The notes: generated by a model not told the origin, from the sequence alone. DNA of 64,000 nt from Gulosibacter molinativorax (GCF_003010915.2 NZ_CP028426.1:620001-684000); one strand, 5' to 3'; positions 54,155 through 63,684 are shown, counted from the stretch's first letter. Program-made: numbers and translations.

Positions 54155-55366
54155 CTACTTTCCTGCTCGTGCGTGCTTCTTGCGGTTCCAGTTCGGGTTT
54201 TCCCAGATCATCGTGCCGCCCTGGCCGAGGCCGACGCACATTGCGGTGACGCCGTAACGGACTTCAGGGTGCTCTTCGAACTGGTTGGCGAGCTGCATCA
54301 TGAGGCGCACGCCGCTCGCGGCGAGGGGGTGTCCCATCGCGATCGCGCCGCCGTAGGGGTTCACCGACGGGTCGTCATCCGCGATACCGAAGTGGTCGAG
54401 GAACGAGAGCACCTGCACGGCGAAGGCTTCGTTGAGTTCGAAGAGCCCGATGTCGTCGATCTTGAGTCCGGCACGCTCGAGCGCGCGCTCGGTCGACGGG
54501 ATGGGCCCGAGGCCCATGACCTCGGGCTGGACGCCCGCGAAACCGAAGGAGACCAGGCGCATCCGGGGCTTGAGGCCGAGTTTCTTGACGGCCTGCTTCG
54601 ACGCGAGGATGGATGCGGTCGCCCCGTCGGTGAGCGGCGAGGCGTTGCCAGCGGTTACTTTTCCGTGCGGGCGGAACGGGGTCTTCAGGTCGCGCAGCCC
54701 CTCCATCGTGGTGTCGGGACGCAGATGCTCATCGCGCGTCGCGAGGCCCCATCCGTTCGTGGATTCGAGGGCCACCGGCACGAGATCGCGCTCGAACTTG
54801 CGGGCGCCGTAGGCCGCGGCGACCTTCTGCTGCGAGCGCATCGCGAAGTGGTCGGCGCGCTCCTTCGTGAGCTCCGGGAAACGGTCGTGGAGGCGCTCGG
54901 CGGTCTTGCCCATGTTGAGGGCGTCGGCTTCGACGATTCCCTCCGAGACGAAGCGCGGGTTCGGATCGGCGTCGAGACCCATCGGGTGGCGGCCCATGTG
55001 CTCAACCCCACCGGCGATGGCGACGTCGTACTGGCCGAAGCCGATCGCACCGCCCATGAGCGACGCTGCGGTCATCGCACCGGCGCACATTCGGTCGATT
55101 GCAAGCCCAGGAACGCTGTTGGGCAGACCCGCGAGCAGCGCCGAGGTGCGGCCGAGAGTTAGCCCCTGGTCACCCTGCTGGGTGGTCGCGGCGATCGCCA
55201 CGTCGTCGTATCGATCGGTGGGGATTTCGGGGTTTCGCTCGATCAGGGCGCGCATTGCCTTGACCACGAGGTCATCGGCGCGCGTCTGCCAGTACATCCC
55301 TTTCTCTCCGGCTCGGCCGAACGGTGTGCGAGCACCATCGATGTAATAGACCTCGGATCCGGTCAC
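54155..55366 (-). CDS. fadA: Acetyl-CoA C-acyltransferase (3-ketoacyl-CoA thiolase)
   Basis: A 403-aa thiolase. Catalytic Cys92 in DRMCAGAMT, GHPLAASG and MCVGLGQGG are present. It performs the last step of fatty-acid beta-oxidation in partnership with FadB just downstream. The start is GTG at 55366 with AAGGAGGAT upstream. A -10-like TAAGAT (55424 region) and a hairpin GCCCGC/GCGGGC lie in the leader. Confidence 0.93.
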   Translation of the reverse strand: MTGSEVYYIDGARTPFGRAGEKGMYWQTRADDLVVKAMRALIERNPEIPTDRYDDVAIAATTQQGDQGLTLGRTSALLAGLPNSVPGLAIDRMCAGAMTAASLMGGAIGFGQYDVAIAGGVEHMGRHPMGLDADPNPRFVSEGIVEADALNMGKTAERLHDRFPELTKERADHFAMRSQQKVAAAYGARKFERDLVPVALESTNGWGLATRDEHLRPDTTMEGLRDLKTPFRPHGKVTAGNASPLTDGATASILASKQAVKKLGLKPRMRLVSFGFAGVQPEVMGLGPIPSTERALERAGLKIDDIGLFELNEAFAVQVLSFLDHFGIADDDPSVNPYGGAIAMGHPLAASGVRLMMQLANQFEEHPEVRYGVTAMCVGLGQGGTMIWENPNWNRKKHARAGK

Positions 55367-55455
55367 GTATCCTCCTTAGCCAGTTTTAGCCCGCATCCTC
55401 GCGGGCAACTCAAGTCACAATCTTATGCATGGTGTACTAGTTGAGCAACGCGTAT

Positions 55456-56649
55456 TTATTGGGCGTCAACAAATGCGTCGGCAATGATCGGTGCAGTGAT
55501 GTTGATTTGCCACTCGCGCGCTCCAAGCCTAGCGAGCTGACGAGAAATCGATTCAGCGCTCTCGCCGGAGGGCTCCCAGCACACCTGCCTAAGGAATGCG
55601 GGGGTGAGGAGGTTGTCCGTGGGAACGTGCAGTTCCTCGGCACGTGCAGCCACGGCGGGACGCGCCGCCTTGAAGCGTTCGGCGGCCTCGGGCCGCTTGT
55701 GTTCCCAACTCTTCGGATGCGGGATCCCGTTGCCGGTCCTCGTTGTTCGCTTTGGTAGATCGGTGGTCTCAAGGCCTCGCTCGACGGCGGCCCACCAGCG
55801 ATCGAGCTGTGAGCGCGATTCCCGCCCGTTGAATTCCTTCAGCGCCGCGAGCTGTCCGCGAGTGCGGGGGAGCGCCGCCGCTGCGGCGGTGAGCGCGCGG
55901 TCAGGCACGATCCGCCCCGGAGCCGTGTCGGTCTCGCTTGCGTACTCGTCGCGCGCGAACCACAGCTCCCGTGCCACCGCGAGCTGCCGCGGTTGGCGCA
56001 GCGTCGTGCCTCGAGCGAGGCGTCGCCAGCGTTCGGGATCCTGCGGCTTCGGCCGGAAGTTGAGGAGGTACTCGAACTCCTGTCGCGCCCACTCGTCCTT
56101 GCCCGCATCCACGAGCTCCTCCGCGATGCGGTCTCGCACATCCACGAGTAGCTCGACGTCGAGCGCAGCATACGCCAGCCACGAGGTCGGAAGGGGCCTG
56201 GTCGACCAGTCGTCTGCCGAGTGCGCTTTGGCAAGCTCGATGCCGAGCTGGTCCTCGACGACCGCGCCGAGGCCGACCCGGTCTTTCCCGAGGAGGCGCG
56301 AGGCGAGTTCGGTGTCGAACAGGTTCGTGGGGTTGAGATCGATCTCGCGCATGCACGGGAGATCCTGCGTCGCCGCGTGGAGTATCCACTGCTCGCCCTG
56401 AATCACCTCGGCGACATTCGCGAGTGAGCCGAACGGGATGGGGTCGATCAGTAGCGTGCCGGTGCCGCGGCGGAAGATTTGCACGAGGTAGGCGCGGTCG
56501 GAGTAGCGGAATCCGGAGGCTCGTTCCGTGTCGATCGCGACAGGGCCGTGGCCCGATTGGAGCCGGTCGATTCCGGCTGCGAGCTCGGCCTCGGTGTCGA
56601 TGACGTCGAGGTCGCCTCGCGCCTCGCGGCGGGCATCAACCGCGGCCAT
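55456..56649 (-). CDS. rnd: Ribonuclease D (HRDC domain)
   Basis: A 397-aa 3'-5' exoribonuclease involved in tRNA and RNA processing. The DEDD motifs are visible: VAIDTERASGF (Asp40, Glu42), LHAATQDLPCM, and AYAALDVELL. An HRDC domain follows at about 210-290 and a further C-terminal domain. The ATG at 56649 is preferred; the open frame upstream overlaps the DUF3000 gene in another frame. The overlap with the DUF3000 stop is 14 bp, so they are co-translated. Confidence 0.92.
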   Translation of the reverse strand: MAAVDARREARGDLDVIDTEAELAAGIDRLQSGHGPVAIDTERASGFRYSDRAYLVQIFRRGTGTLLIDPIPFGSLANVAEVIQGEQWILHAATQDLPCMREIDLNPTNLFDTELASRLLGKDRVGLGAVVEDQLGIELAKAHSADDWSTRPLPTSWLAYAALDVELLVDVRDRIAEELVDAGKDEWARQEFEYLLNFRPKPQDPERWRRLARGTTLRQPRQLAVARELWFARDEYASETDTAPGRIVPDRALTAAAAALPRTRGQLAALKEFNGRESRSQLDRWWAAVERGLETTDLPKRTTRTGNGIPHPKSWEHKRPEAAERFKAARPAVAARAEELHVPTDNLLTPAFLRQVCWEPSGESAESISRQLARLGAREWQINITAPIIADAFVDAQ

Positions 56650-57235
56650 GGTTCCTGGCGATGTGTCGGATGGCGGGGACCTCTTTAGAATCGACGGGCG
56701 GCAGGCCACTCAGCATACAGAGCAGGGTGCTCCACGCCGCGACGTGCGGTGCGAGGTCGTCCGACTGCGGAGACCAAGATGCGCGCATCTCGATCTGCGA
56801 GCCCTCACCCTGCTCGGTGAGTTCGCCGAAGCCCTTCGAGTTCACGACAGTTACTGTGCCCGACGCGAAGTCGTAGTCTGCCTGCTCCTCCTCGAGCGCA
56901 TCCATGAGCCAGGACCACGCGACATCGGGGAGCATCGCATCCGCGCCGATATCGGTCTCGAGCGGGGCCTGCGCGAAGCACACGACCCGAAACTGTCCGC
57001 GCCATGCCTCCGGTTCAGACAGGTCGTGCAACATGATGAATCGGCCGGTGCCGAAATGTGAGTCGCCTTCAAGCTGACCAGGGCTAACATCGGCGGCGAG
57101 CGCCAATGAATTTGGCGCGAGATCTTCGGGCGGCCGAATTTCTTGCACGCGTAGGTCGCTCCGGAACTCGACCGCCCGGATTGACTCTGCGGCGCGATCG
57201 AACTCCGCCGGTACTGGATGCAAACTGACCACCAC
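56636..57235 (-). CDS. DUF3000 family protein
   Basis: A 199-aa protein of unknown function conserved in actinobacteria and almost always next to rnd. No catalytic motif is recognised. Conserved patches are FGTGRFIMLHDLSEPEAWRG and DVAWSWLMDALEE. The GTG at 57235 is preferred because a -10 box TACCCT (57248-57243) ends 7 nt before it; the longer frame starts upstream of that box. Confidence 0.85.
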   Translation of the reverse strand: MVVSLHPVPAEFDRAAESIRAVEFRSDLRVQEIRPPEDLAPNSLALAADVSPGQLEGDSHFGTGRFIMLHDLSEPEAWRGQFRVVCFAQAPLETDIGADAMLPDVAWSWLMDALEEEQADYDFASGTVTVVNSKGFGELTEQGEGSQIEMRASWSPQSDDLAPHVAAWSTLLCMLSGLPPVDSKEVPAIRHIARNHGRG

Positions 57236-57242
57236 GAGACCG

Positions 57243-57248
57243 AGGGTA
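57243..57248 (-). promoter_or_regulatory. -10 box TACCCT of DUF3000-rnd (leaderless)
   Basis: On the minus strand TACCCT ends 7 nt before the GTG at 57235. It probably drives the two-gene operon with rnd. Confidence 0.48.
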
Positions 57249-57309
57249 GGCAAGCGCTGGGGAAGCATTTCGCAGGCGCGCCGATGACGAAGGGGACGGA
57301 ACGGAAAGT

Positions 57310-58488
57310 ATGGCTCGATCGATCAGGTGGCCGCTCAACCTTTGCGCGTTTCTCGCGGGATCCGCGGGCCTCACCTATGCGGGCCTCGGCGGGCTCGGGG
57401 TCTTGCTCGCGCAGAATGTCGTGACGAGCCGCCCAACCGCACCGGAGAACGTGCACGTGTATGCGGTCAACGAGGATCCGAGCACGCCCGGTTCAGGCAC
57501 GATTGAGCTGCAGCGGACGCTCGAGTCCGAGCAGGCCGGCCAGTACACGCTCTCGTGGGCGCACGGCCTCGGGCGTGCCATCCTCGACGAGACCGTCGAC
57601 GCGACTGCGACGACCGTGACGCGAAGGTTTCACGGGGTGGACGGCATCCCGATTCGGGGCACGAAGCGGCTGCGCGTGATGTCGGCGCCGCAGCGGGGCA
57701 TCAAGGATCTCGGTCTGCCGTGGGAGGAAGTCACCTACCCGACCGAGCTTGGCCCTGCGGTTGCGTGGCAGATCCCCGCGACCGAGCCGAAACCCGGCCA
57801 CTGGATCATTCACGTGCACGGCCGCGGCGCAACCCGAGTCGAGCCGCTGCGCACCGTGCCGCTGGCCGCGGCGCGCGGCTGGAACTCGCTCGTCATCACT
57901 TACCGAAACGACCGCGGGGCGCCCTCCGCGCCCGGAGGTCACTACGGCCTCGGGCTCACCGAGTGGCGGGACGTAGATGCGGCGATCGAGTGGGCGGTCG
58001 GTCGTGGCGCGCGGCGCATCCTGCTTGTCGGTTGGTCGATGGGCGGGACGATCGTGACCCAGACGTATTTCCGTTCGCGATACAGTCCGCTAGTGGAGGG
58101 CATCATGCTCGAGTCGCCCGGCGTCGACTGGCGCGCGACGCTCGAGTATCAGCCGATCGTGCGCCGGGTCCCCGATGAATCGAAGCGATTCGCGAACTGG
58201 CTGCTGAGTTCACAGGCCGGTCGGCTGTTTCTGCAGCTGAAGGAGCCGATCAACCTCGACGAGGTCGACCTCGTCGCCCGTGCCCACGAGGTCGATGTGC
58301 CGGTGCTCCTGCTGCACTCCGCGGGCGACACCGTCGTGCCGGTCGGCCCCAGCCGCACGCTCGCGAAGACAATTCCCGAGTTCGTCGAGTACGAGGAATT
58401 CGCGGGTGCCCGGCACGTTCGGCTCTGGAATCGCGAGCCACAGCGATGGGAGCGCGTGGTCGGGCAGTGGTTGGATGAGCGGGGCTGA
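57310..58488 (+). CDS. Alpha/beta hydrolase
   Basis: A 392-aa hydrolase with an N-terminal membrane anchor (hydrophobic stretch about 8-35). The nucleophile elbow is GWSMGG (Ser near 243), and the acid and histidine fit LLLHSAGDTVVPVGPS and FAGARHVRLWN. The region before it (about 40-150) is an extra beta-rich domain. The catalytic triad looks intact, but the substrate is unknown. The gene is divergent from the DUF3000 gene. Confidence 0.82.
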   Translation: MARSIRWPLNLCAFLAGSAGLTYAGLGGLGVLLAQNVVTSRPTAPENVHVYAVNEDPSTPGSGTIELQRTLESEQAGQYTLSWAHGLGRAILDETVDATATTVTRRFHGVDGIPIRGTKRLRVMSAPQRGIKDLGLPWEEVTYPTELGPAVAWQIPATEPKPGHWIIHVHGRGATRVEPLRTVPLAAARGWNSLVITYRNDRGAPSAPGGHYGLGLTEWRDVDAAIEWAVGRGARRILLVGWSMGGTIVTQTYFRSRYSPLVEGIMLESPGVDWRATLEYQPIVRRVPDESKRFANWLLSSQAGRLFLQLKEPINLDEVDLVARAHEVDVPVLLLHSAGDTVVPVGPSRTLAKTIPEFVEYEEFAGARHVRLWNREPQRWERVVGQWLDERG

Positions 58489-58501
58489 GTCGGATGCGGG
58501 G

Positions 58502-59254
58502 CTAGAGCGTCGTGACCAGTCGCTGGTAGATGAACTCGGCCGAGTCCTCGAGGAGAAGCTCGCGCTCGAATTTCGTGCCCGCGACCGACCCGGGAAGCGA
58601 GGTCGCCTCATTGGGCGCGAACACGGGGGCCTGCGTGAGGCAGATCTCGTTGAGGCGCCCCTCATCGAGGAACTGGCTGATGAGCCGATTGCCGCCTTCG
58701 ACCACGATCTGGTGGAGATCGCGCTCGCGGAGCGCTGCGATTACTTCCTCGAGCGCGATGCGCCCGCCCTGCGGCTCGAGCGCCTGAATCTGTGCCCCGG
58801 GCATGGTGCGCTCGACCTCTCCACGCGCATCCGGAGGGCAGCACACGAGTACTGACTCCGCCGCATCCGCCTCGGAGATGCGATGGCCCGTGAGATTCCC
58901 GGAAGCGGTGACCACGCACAGCCACGTCGGCTTGGTCGAGAGGTGCCGCTCGTTGCGGACCGTCTCGGCGCCGACGACGATCGCGTCACTCATGCGCCGA
59001 ATCACCGAGAGGATGCGACGGTCGGCGCGATTCGAGAGCGAGTCGGAGGTACCGTCCGACCCCGTCACCCGACCGTTGAGGGAACCGATCATATTCATCC
59101 GCACCCAGTGCGGGCGCGGCGGGGAATAGAGCTCGCGGATGCGCTCATCAACCGCAGGATCGCGGAGGTCGAGTTCCTGCGGTGCAGTACCGCTGCGCGA
59201 CGCCAGCACCCGCAGGCGCTCCGGGTCTGGCATCGCGTCGATTGCAATCGCCAC
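58502..59254 (-). CDS. RibD C-terminal-like pyrimidine reductase (dihydrofolate reductase fold)
   Basis: A 250-aa reductase related to the C-terminal half of RibD; the deaminase half is absent. It has a Rossmann-like NADPH site with RPHWVRMNMIGSLNGRVTG (about 46-64) and GAETVRNERH (about 96). It may reduce a pyrimidine in riboflavin synthesis, but no other rib gene is nearby. The start is GTG at 59254 with GAGGA upstream. Confidence 0.8.
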   Translation of the reverse strand: MAIAIDAMPDPERLRVLASRSGTAPQELDLRDPAVDERIRELYSPPRPHWVRMNMIGSLNGRVTGSDGTSDSLSNRADRRILSVIRRMSDAIVVGAETVRNERHLSTKPTWLCVVTASGNLTGHRISEADAAESVLVCCPPDARGEVERTMPGAQIQALEPQGGRIALEEVIAALRERDLHQIVVEGGNRLISQFLDEGRLNEICLTQAPVFAPNEATSLPGSVAGTKFERELLLEDSAEFIYQRLVTTL

Positions 59255-59275
59255 GGGTGGTTCCTCGTTATCTGA

Positions 59276-59716
59276 TTATTGGGATGCTTGGCGGTCGAGG
59301 TGTTCCTTGACCTGGCGCTTGACTCGGCCGAGCATCCCGACCATACCGCGAAGGCGCAGGGGTGAAACCTGCTTCGTGATGCCGAGGTCGAAGGGGAAGT
59401 CGGCAGGGACGTCGAGGATTTCCTCCGTGGTGAGGCCGCTCAAACCCTGCACGAGAATCGACGCAAAGCCGCGCGTGGTCGGTGCCTCGGCGGGCGCCTT
59501 CGCGAACATCTGCACGCGACCGTCGTCCGAGACCTCCGTCGTGATGAACACCGGTGACTGGCACTCAATCACCTGCTCGAACTCGACATCGGCATACTGC
59601 TCGGGGACTTCGGGCAGCTCATCCGAGAACTCGAGGAGGAGCGTGAGCTTGTCGGCATCAGGGACGGCGAGGAAATCCTCGCGAATCTCAGCGAGTTGCT
59701 GGGGGAGTGCGCTCAT
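59276..59716 (-). CDS. sufE: SufE-family sulfur acceptor protein
   Basis: A 146-aa protein. The conserved Cys52 in VIECQSPVF accepts sulfur from a cysteine desulfurase. The remaining pattern ([10 protein letters not shown], and [16 protein letters not shown]) is family-typical. The ATG overlaps the stop of the sulfurtransferase gene (ATGA), so the two are coupled. The partner sufS is not present in the window. Confidence 0.92.
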   Translation of the reverse strand: MSALPQQLAEIREDFLAVPDADKLTLLLEFSDELPEVPEQYADVEFEQVIECQSPVFITTEVSDDGRVQMFAKAPAEAPTTRGFASILVQGLSGLTTEEILDVPADFPFDLGITKQVSPLRLRGMVGMLGRVKRQVKEHLDRQASQ

Positions 59717-60618
59717 CGGGTCTTCAGCTCTCCCGGCTCTTCGCCCTTCACGATCGGCACACCGACGAGCGAACCCCACTCTGTCCAGGAACCGTCGTAA
59801 TTGCGCACATTCTCGAAACCGAGGAGGTGCTGCAGCACGAACCACGTGTGGCTCGAGCGTTCGCCGATGCGGCAGTATGCGATCAGGTCTTCTTCGGGCT
59901 TGTAGCCGAGCTCGTCCTGGTAGATGGCCTCCAGCTCGGCACGAGTCTTGAACGTACTGTCCTCGGCCGCGGCGCGTGCCCACGGCACGCTCTTCGCGGT
60001 CGGGATGTGGCCGCCACGGAGCGCGCCCTCGTCGGGGTAGTCCGGCATCGTCGTGCGTTCGCCCGAGTATTCGAGCGGGCTGCGGACATCGAGAAGCGGG
60101 CCGCTCGCTTCGAGGTGCTCGAGCACGTGCTCGCGAGTAGCGCGAATGGGTGCGTCGTTGCGCTCGATGATCGGATACTCGACGAGCTCGCGGCTCGGTA
60201 CCTCTCGGGTCAGCTCGCGACCCTCCGCGATCCACTTGTCGCGGCCGCCGTCGAGGAGTCGCACATCCTCGTGGCCGAAGAGGGTGAACACCCAGAGCGC
60301 GTACGCAGCCCACCAGTTCGACCGGTCGCCGTAGATCACGACCGTGTCGTTACGGGCGATGCCGAGCCCGCCGAGGAGCTTCGCGAACGATTCACCGTCC
60401 ACGTAATCGCGCACGACTTCATCGTTGAGGTCGGTGTGCCAGTCGATCTTCACCGATCCCGGGATGTGACCGGTGTCGTACAACAGCACGTCTTCGTCGG
60501 ACTCGACGACGACGAGGCCCTTGCGGTCGAGGTTTTCGGCCAGCCACTGCGTCGACACGAGCCGCTCGGGGTGCGCGTACTCGGCAAACTTCGGGTGCGG
60601 ATCAATTTCAATGCTCAC
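59713..60618 (-). CDS. sseA: Thiosulfate/3-mercaptopyruvate sulfurtransferase (two rhodanese domains)
   Basis: A 301-aa two-domain rhodanese. The N-terminal domain is inactive-type and the C-terminal domain has the active-site Cys in [13 protein letters not shown] (near 249). The start is GTG at 60618 with AGGAGA upstream; the longer open frame adds residues that overlap the promoter of the next gene. It is coupled to sufE, suggesting sulfur supply for cofactor or Fe-S assembly. Confidence 0.9.
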   Translation of the reverse strand: MSIEIDPHPKFAEYAHPERLVSTQWLAENLDRKGLVVVESDEDVLLYDTGHIPGSVKIDWHTDLNDEVVRDYVDGESFAKLLGGLGIARNDTVVIYGDRSNWWAAYALWVFTLFGHEDVRLLDGGRDKWIAEGRELTREVPSRELVEYPIIERNDAPIRATREHVLEHLEASGPLLDVRSPLEYSGERTTMPDYPDEGALRGGHIPTAKSVPWARAAAEDSTFKTRAELEAIYQDELGYKPEEDLIAYCRIGERSSHTWFVLQHLLGFENVRNYDGSWTEWGSLVGVPIVKGEEPGELKTR

Positions 60619-60733
60619 GAAAACTCTCCTGGGTCGGTGATAACGCGCTCCCAGGCTAGACGAGCCTGCGAGCCGCAAGCCGGAATATGTCGGCCGGGTT
60701 ATCTGAGAGCTTAATTCTCGCGCGATTCCCGCG

Positions 60734-60739
60734 TACCCT
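60734..60739 (+). promoter_or_regulatory. -10 box TACCCT of the ZapE-like gene
   Basis: TACCCT lies 37 nt before the GTG at 60777, which has GCAGGAG as ribosome site. This gene therefore has a normal short leader. Confidence 0.42.
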
Positions 60740-60776
60740 GGAGTGTCCGAGTTTTGAGATTACGCAGGAGCGTTTC

Positions 60777-61844
60777 GTGGCATCAGGTGGCATCGTCCAG
60801 CTAACCGACCGGGTCCCTCACATGACGGCCGACGACATGGTCAAGGCACTCGTCCCGCCACCTCAGTTCAAGACCGCGAGCTTCGACTCGTATATTCCTG
60901 ATGACGATTACCCGTCGCAGGCCGAGGCGGTCGAGATCTCTCGTGCCTTCGCGAACGACGTCAAGGGCTCGAGTTCGAGCGGCCGCGGTTTCTTTTCACG
61001 GATCCTGTTCAGCAAGAAGTCGAGCACTTCGAAGCCCGGCGTGTACCTCGACGGTGGCTTCGGTGTCGGCAAGACCCACCTCCTCGCTTCGACCTGGCAC
61101 GCGTATCCCGGCCGGAAGTACTTCGGCACGTTCATTGAGTACACCGCGCTCGTCGGTGCGCTCGGCTACCAGAATGCGGTTAAGGCATTCACGGGTGCGT
61201 CGCTCATCGCAATCGACGAGTTCGAGCTCGACGACCCGGGCGACACGATGGTCATGTCGAAGCTCCTTGGCGAGCTGGTCGCGACCGGAACGTGCGTCAT
61301 GGCGACCTCGAACACCCCGCCTAACGCGCTCGGTGAGGGTCGCTTCGCCGCGCAGGACTTTCTTCGGGAGATCACAAAGCTCGCGGATGTGTTCGAGACG
61401 GTCCGGATCGATGGTGTCGACTTCCGTCGTCGTGCGGTTGAGGGTGCGGCCGTCGTCACTCCTGCCGATGAGATGGATGCTGCGGTTTCGGCGCGTGCGG
61501 AGGCCGGTGAAACCGTGAGTCGTGACTCGTTCCGGGAGATCGTGGACCACCTCGCGCAGGTGCATCCCTCGAAGTACGTGCGGATGCTCGACGGCATCGA
61601 CACGATCGCGATCGACGACGTCAAGGAACTCACGAACCAGGCAGAGGCGCTCCGCTTCGTCGCGTTCATCGACCGCGTCTACGACGCGCAGATTCCGGTC
61701 ATCGCTTCCGGTCACCCGCTTGACCAGATCTTCGGTGGCGGGATGATCGAGGGCGGGTACCGCAAGAAGTACCTGCGCTCTGTGTCGCGACTCATCGCAT
61801 CCACCGGTGCCGCAGCCACGACGCTGGTTAAGAACCCCGCCTAG
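60777..61844 (+). CDS. zapE: AFG1/ZapE-family ATPase
   Basis: A 355-aa AAA-like P-loop ATPase. Walker A is GGFGVGKTH (about 92-100) and Walker B LIAIDEFELDD (about 142-152); sensor segments such as MATSNTPPNAL are present. In other bacteria ZapE acts in late cell division. The start is GTG at 60777; an upstream in-frame start lies before the -10 box. It is followed by a terminator. Confidence 0.88.
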   Translation: MASGGIVQLTDRVPHMTADDMVKALVPPPQFKTASFDSYIPDDDYPSQAEAVEISRAFANDVKGSSSSGRGFFSRILFSKKSSTSKPGVYLDGGFGVGKTHLLASTWHAYPGRKYFGTFIEYTALVGALGYQNAVKAFTGASLIAIDEFELDDPGDTMVMSKLLGELVATGTCVMATSNTPPNALGEGRFAAQDFLREITKLADVFETVRIDGVDFRRRAVEGAAVVTPADEMDAAVSARAEAGETVSRDSFREIVDHLAQVHPSKYVRMLDGIDTIAIDDVKELTNQAEALRFVAFIDRVYDAQIPVIASGHPLDQIFGGGMIEGGYRKKYLRSVSRLIASTGAAATTLVKNPA

Positions 61845-61857
61845 GCGCCTGCGAAAG

Positions 61858-61898
61858 AACGTGCCCGTCGAGTGCAAACTCGTCGGGCACGTTTTTTT
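61858..61898 (+). terminator. Rho-independent terminator after the ZapE-like gene
   Basis: A 10-bp outer stem (61858-61867 with 61884-61893) plus a 5-bp inner stem and a GCAA tetraloop are followed by seven T (61892-61898). Confidence 0.88.
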
Positions 61899-61980
61899 AT
61901 GAGTGGGGTGTGAGTGGGAGCGAAATCTGGGTGACAGCGAGATGTCGCTAACGGTGTGGCGTTTCGCTCTGTGCTTGTTA

Positions 61981-62015
61981 GTTGTTGGTTGTTGGTTGTT
62001 GGTTGTTGGTTGTTG
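61981..62015 (+). repeat. Heptanucleotide tandem repeat (GTTGTTG)x5
   Basis: Five perfect copies of GTTGTTG are followed by degenerate copies (GTGTTAG, TTGATAG, TTGTTTTAG) up to about 62041. The tract is AT-rich relative to the window and lies between the ZapE-like terminator and the aquaporin stop. No gene is seen here. Confidence 0.9.
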
Positions 62016-62066
62016 GTGTTAGTTGATAGTTGTTTTAGTTGCTGGCCTCTTTAGCTGGCGTTTGCT

Positions 62067-62837
62067 CTAGTTGTTGTCCTCGACTTCGCCCGAGATGTCG
62101 AGCGCCTCGCGCTTCACACCCGTGATGATGGCGTAGGTGAGGCCGGCGATTGCCGCGCCGATGAGCGGTGCGACCCAGAACATCCAGAGCTGGCCGAGGT
62201 ACTCGCCGCCGCCGAACAGCGCGGTTGCGGTCGAGCGTGCCGGGTTCACCGAGGTGTTCGAGACGGGGATCGAGATTAGGTGGATGAGGGCGAGGCCGAG
62301 ACCGATCGCGATCGGGGCGAATCCGACCGGGGCACGGTCGTCGGTCGCACCGAGGATGATGAAGAGGAAGAAGGCGGTCAGAACAATCTCGGCGATGAGT
62401 ACGGCGACGAGGCTGAAGCCGCCGGGCGAGAGTTCGCCGTAGCCGTTCGAGGCGAAACCGCCGGGTTCGAAGCCTGGCTGACCCGATGCGATGAGCCACA
62501 GCACGGCTGCGCCGAGCGCACCGGCGATGACCTGCGTGATCACGTAGGGGAGCACGTCGCGCCACTCGAAGCGCTTCGCGACCGCGAGGCCTAGCGTGAC
62601 TGCAGGGTTGAAGTGCCCACCGGATACGTGCCCGACAGCGTAGGCCATGGTCAGGACAGTAAGGCCGAAGGCGAGGGCGACACCCAGGTGTCCGATTCCG
62701 ACGGAGATTTGGTCGTCACCGACGAATTTTGCGGCGAGTACCGCTGAGCCAGCACCGCCAAACACGAGCCAGAAAGTTCCAAGTGCTTCGGCGCCGAGTC
62801 GATGTGCGAGCCTCGGTGTTGCGGGTGAAGTTGACAT
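62067..62837 (-). CDS. aqpZ: Aquaporin (AqpZ-like)
   Basis: A 256-aa channel with six helices and both NPA motifs: HFNPAVTLG (Asn77) and SVNPARS (near 199). The selectivity-filter Arg follows the second NPA. The Phe/His/Gly pattern fits a water channel rather than a glycerol channel. The length is typical. The ATG at 62837 has GAGGACC upstream. Confidence 0.93.
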   Translation of the reverse strand: MSTSPATPRLAHRLGAEALGTFWLVFGGAGSAVLAAKFVGDDQISVGIGHLGVALAFGLTVLTMAYAVGHVSGGHFNPAVTLGLAVAKRFEWRDVLPYVITQVIAGALGAAVLWLIASGQPGFEPGGFASNGYGELSPGGFSLVAVLIAEIVLTAFFLFIILGATDDRAPVGFAPIAIGLGLALIHLISIPVSNTSVNPARSTATALFGGGEYLGQLWMFWVAPLIGAAIAGLTYAIITGVKREALDISGEVEDNN

Positions 62838-63140
62838 GAGGTCCTCAGTTCGTTGCGATTTGAGACTAGAGACCGGAGACGGTCCGGCTTCACGCTACTG
62901 CGCACTATCACCAAGGCCGGCGTTGTTACGCGAAGTGTCGCTTACGAGACATCAACGAGAAGGTGACGATCTCGCGGATTCAGGATGCGTGAGGGTTAAG
63001 AGCAGGACGCTCAGGCCCGCGGGGATGGCTGCGCTGGCGCGGGCAGCGATGGCGGTGCCGGCGGCCGCGCGGATTGCGGTGCTGGTGGCCGCAGAAATGG
63101 CTCTCCGAGGCCGACATGGACGGCTGACCGAGTGATCTGA
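62838..63140. other. 303-bp spacer without a supported gene
   Basis: This stretch holds the aquaporin promoter region (TAGTCT at 62868-62863, minus strand) and nothing else I can support. Open frames on both strands are Ala/Arg rich, start inside the aquaporin gene or read through tRNA genes, and show no recognisable motif. Confidence 0.5.
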
Positions 63141-63215
63141 TGGTGGGCCATACTGGGTTCGAACCAGTGACCTCTTCCGTGTGAAGGAAGCGCGCTACCA
63201 CTGCGCTAATGGCCC
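63141..63215 (-). tRNA. tRNA-Val (CAC)
   Basis: The minus strand folds as a tRNA: acceptor GGGCCAT/ATGGCCC, anticodon loop TTCACAC with anticodon CAC, T-loop TTCGAAC. The CCA end is encoded (63141-63143). It reads the codon GUG. It lies opposite to the other three tRNA genes. Confidence 0.93.
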
Positions 63216-63352
63216 ATAACGAAGATTTATCTTGCCACAAGGCGGTGCGGTTTGCGAATTGGGACGCGCGCGACACGCCGAGTCTCTTCCGGTGTCTGCG
63301 CTGTAATTGCGCCGATGCAGTGCTGAGTTGAGGAAAAAACTCCGGTTTTGAT

Positions 63353-63382
63353 TTGGTATTCGCCAGACGAGTGCTCTACTGT
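63353..63382 (+). promoter_or_regulatory. Probable promoter of the tRNA-Gly/Cys/Val cluster
   Basis: TTGGTA (63353-63358) and TACTGT (63377-63382) are separated by 18 bp. The distance to tRNA-Gly is 47 nt. Confidence 0.4.
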
Positions 63383-63429
63383 AGTTCGAGTGCTGAGGCG
63401 CCCGTGAGGGGTTATCGCCACGGTGCAGT

Positions 63430-63502
63430 GCGGATGTAGCGCAGTTGGTAGCGCATAACCTTGCCAAGGTTAGGGTCGCGAGTTCGAGTCTCGTCATCCG
63501 CT
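63430..63502 (+). tRNA. tRNA-Gly (GCC)
   Basis: Acceptor GCGGATG pairs with CATCCGC, and the anticodon loop TTGCCAA carries GCC. The D and T arms are canonical. No CCA is encoded. Confidence 0.95.
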
Positions 63503-63565
63503 CGAGTGTGATTGGGGCTGGCCTTTGGGTCGGCCTTATTGCACGGGAATGAGAATCCCACACAC

Positions 63566-63636
63566 GGTGACGTGGCCGAGAGGCGAGGCAGCGGCCTGCA
63601 AAGCCGTCTACACGGGTTCGAATCCCGTCGTCACCT
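63566..63636 (+). tRNA. tRNA-Cys (GCA)
   Basis: Acceptor GGTGACG pairs with CGTCACC, and the anticodon loop CTGCAAA carries GCA. It is 71 nt long with a canonical T-loop TTCGAAT. No CCA is encoded. Confidence 0.95.
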
Positions 63637-63684
63637 CGGTTGCTCCACTTGTGGGGTGATTGTTTGCAGGTCTCGTGGAGATTT

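Noticed and set aside
62647..63135. 162-aa plus-strand open frame beginning inside the aquaporin gene
   Set aside because: It starts antisense to aquaporin and continues into Ala/Arg-rich text with no motif or ribosome site.
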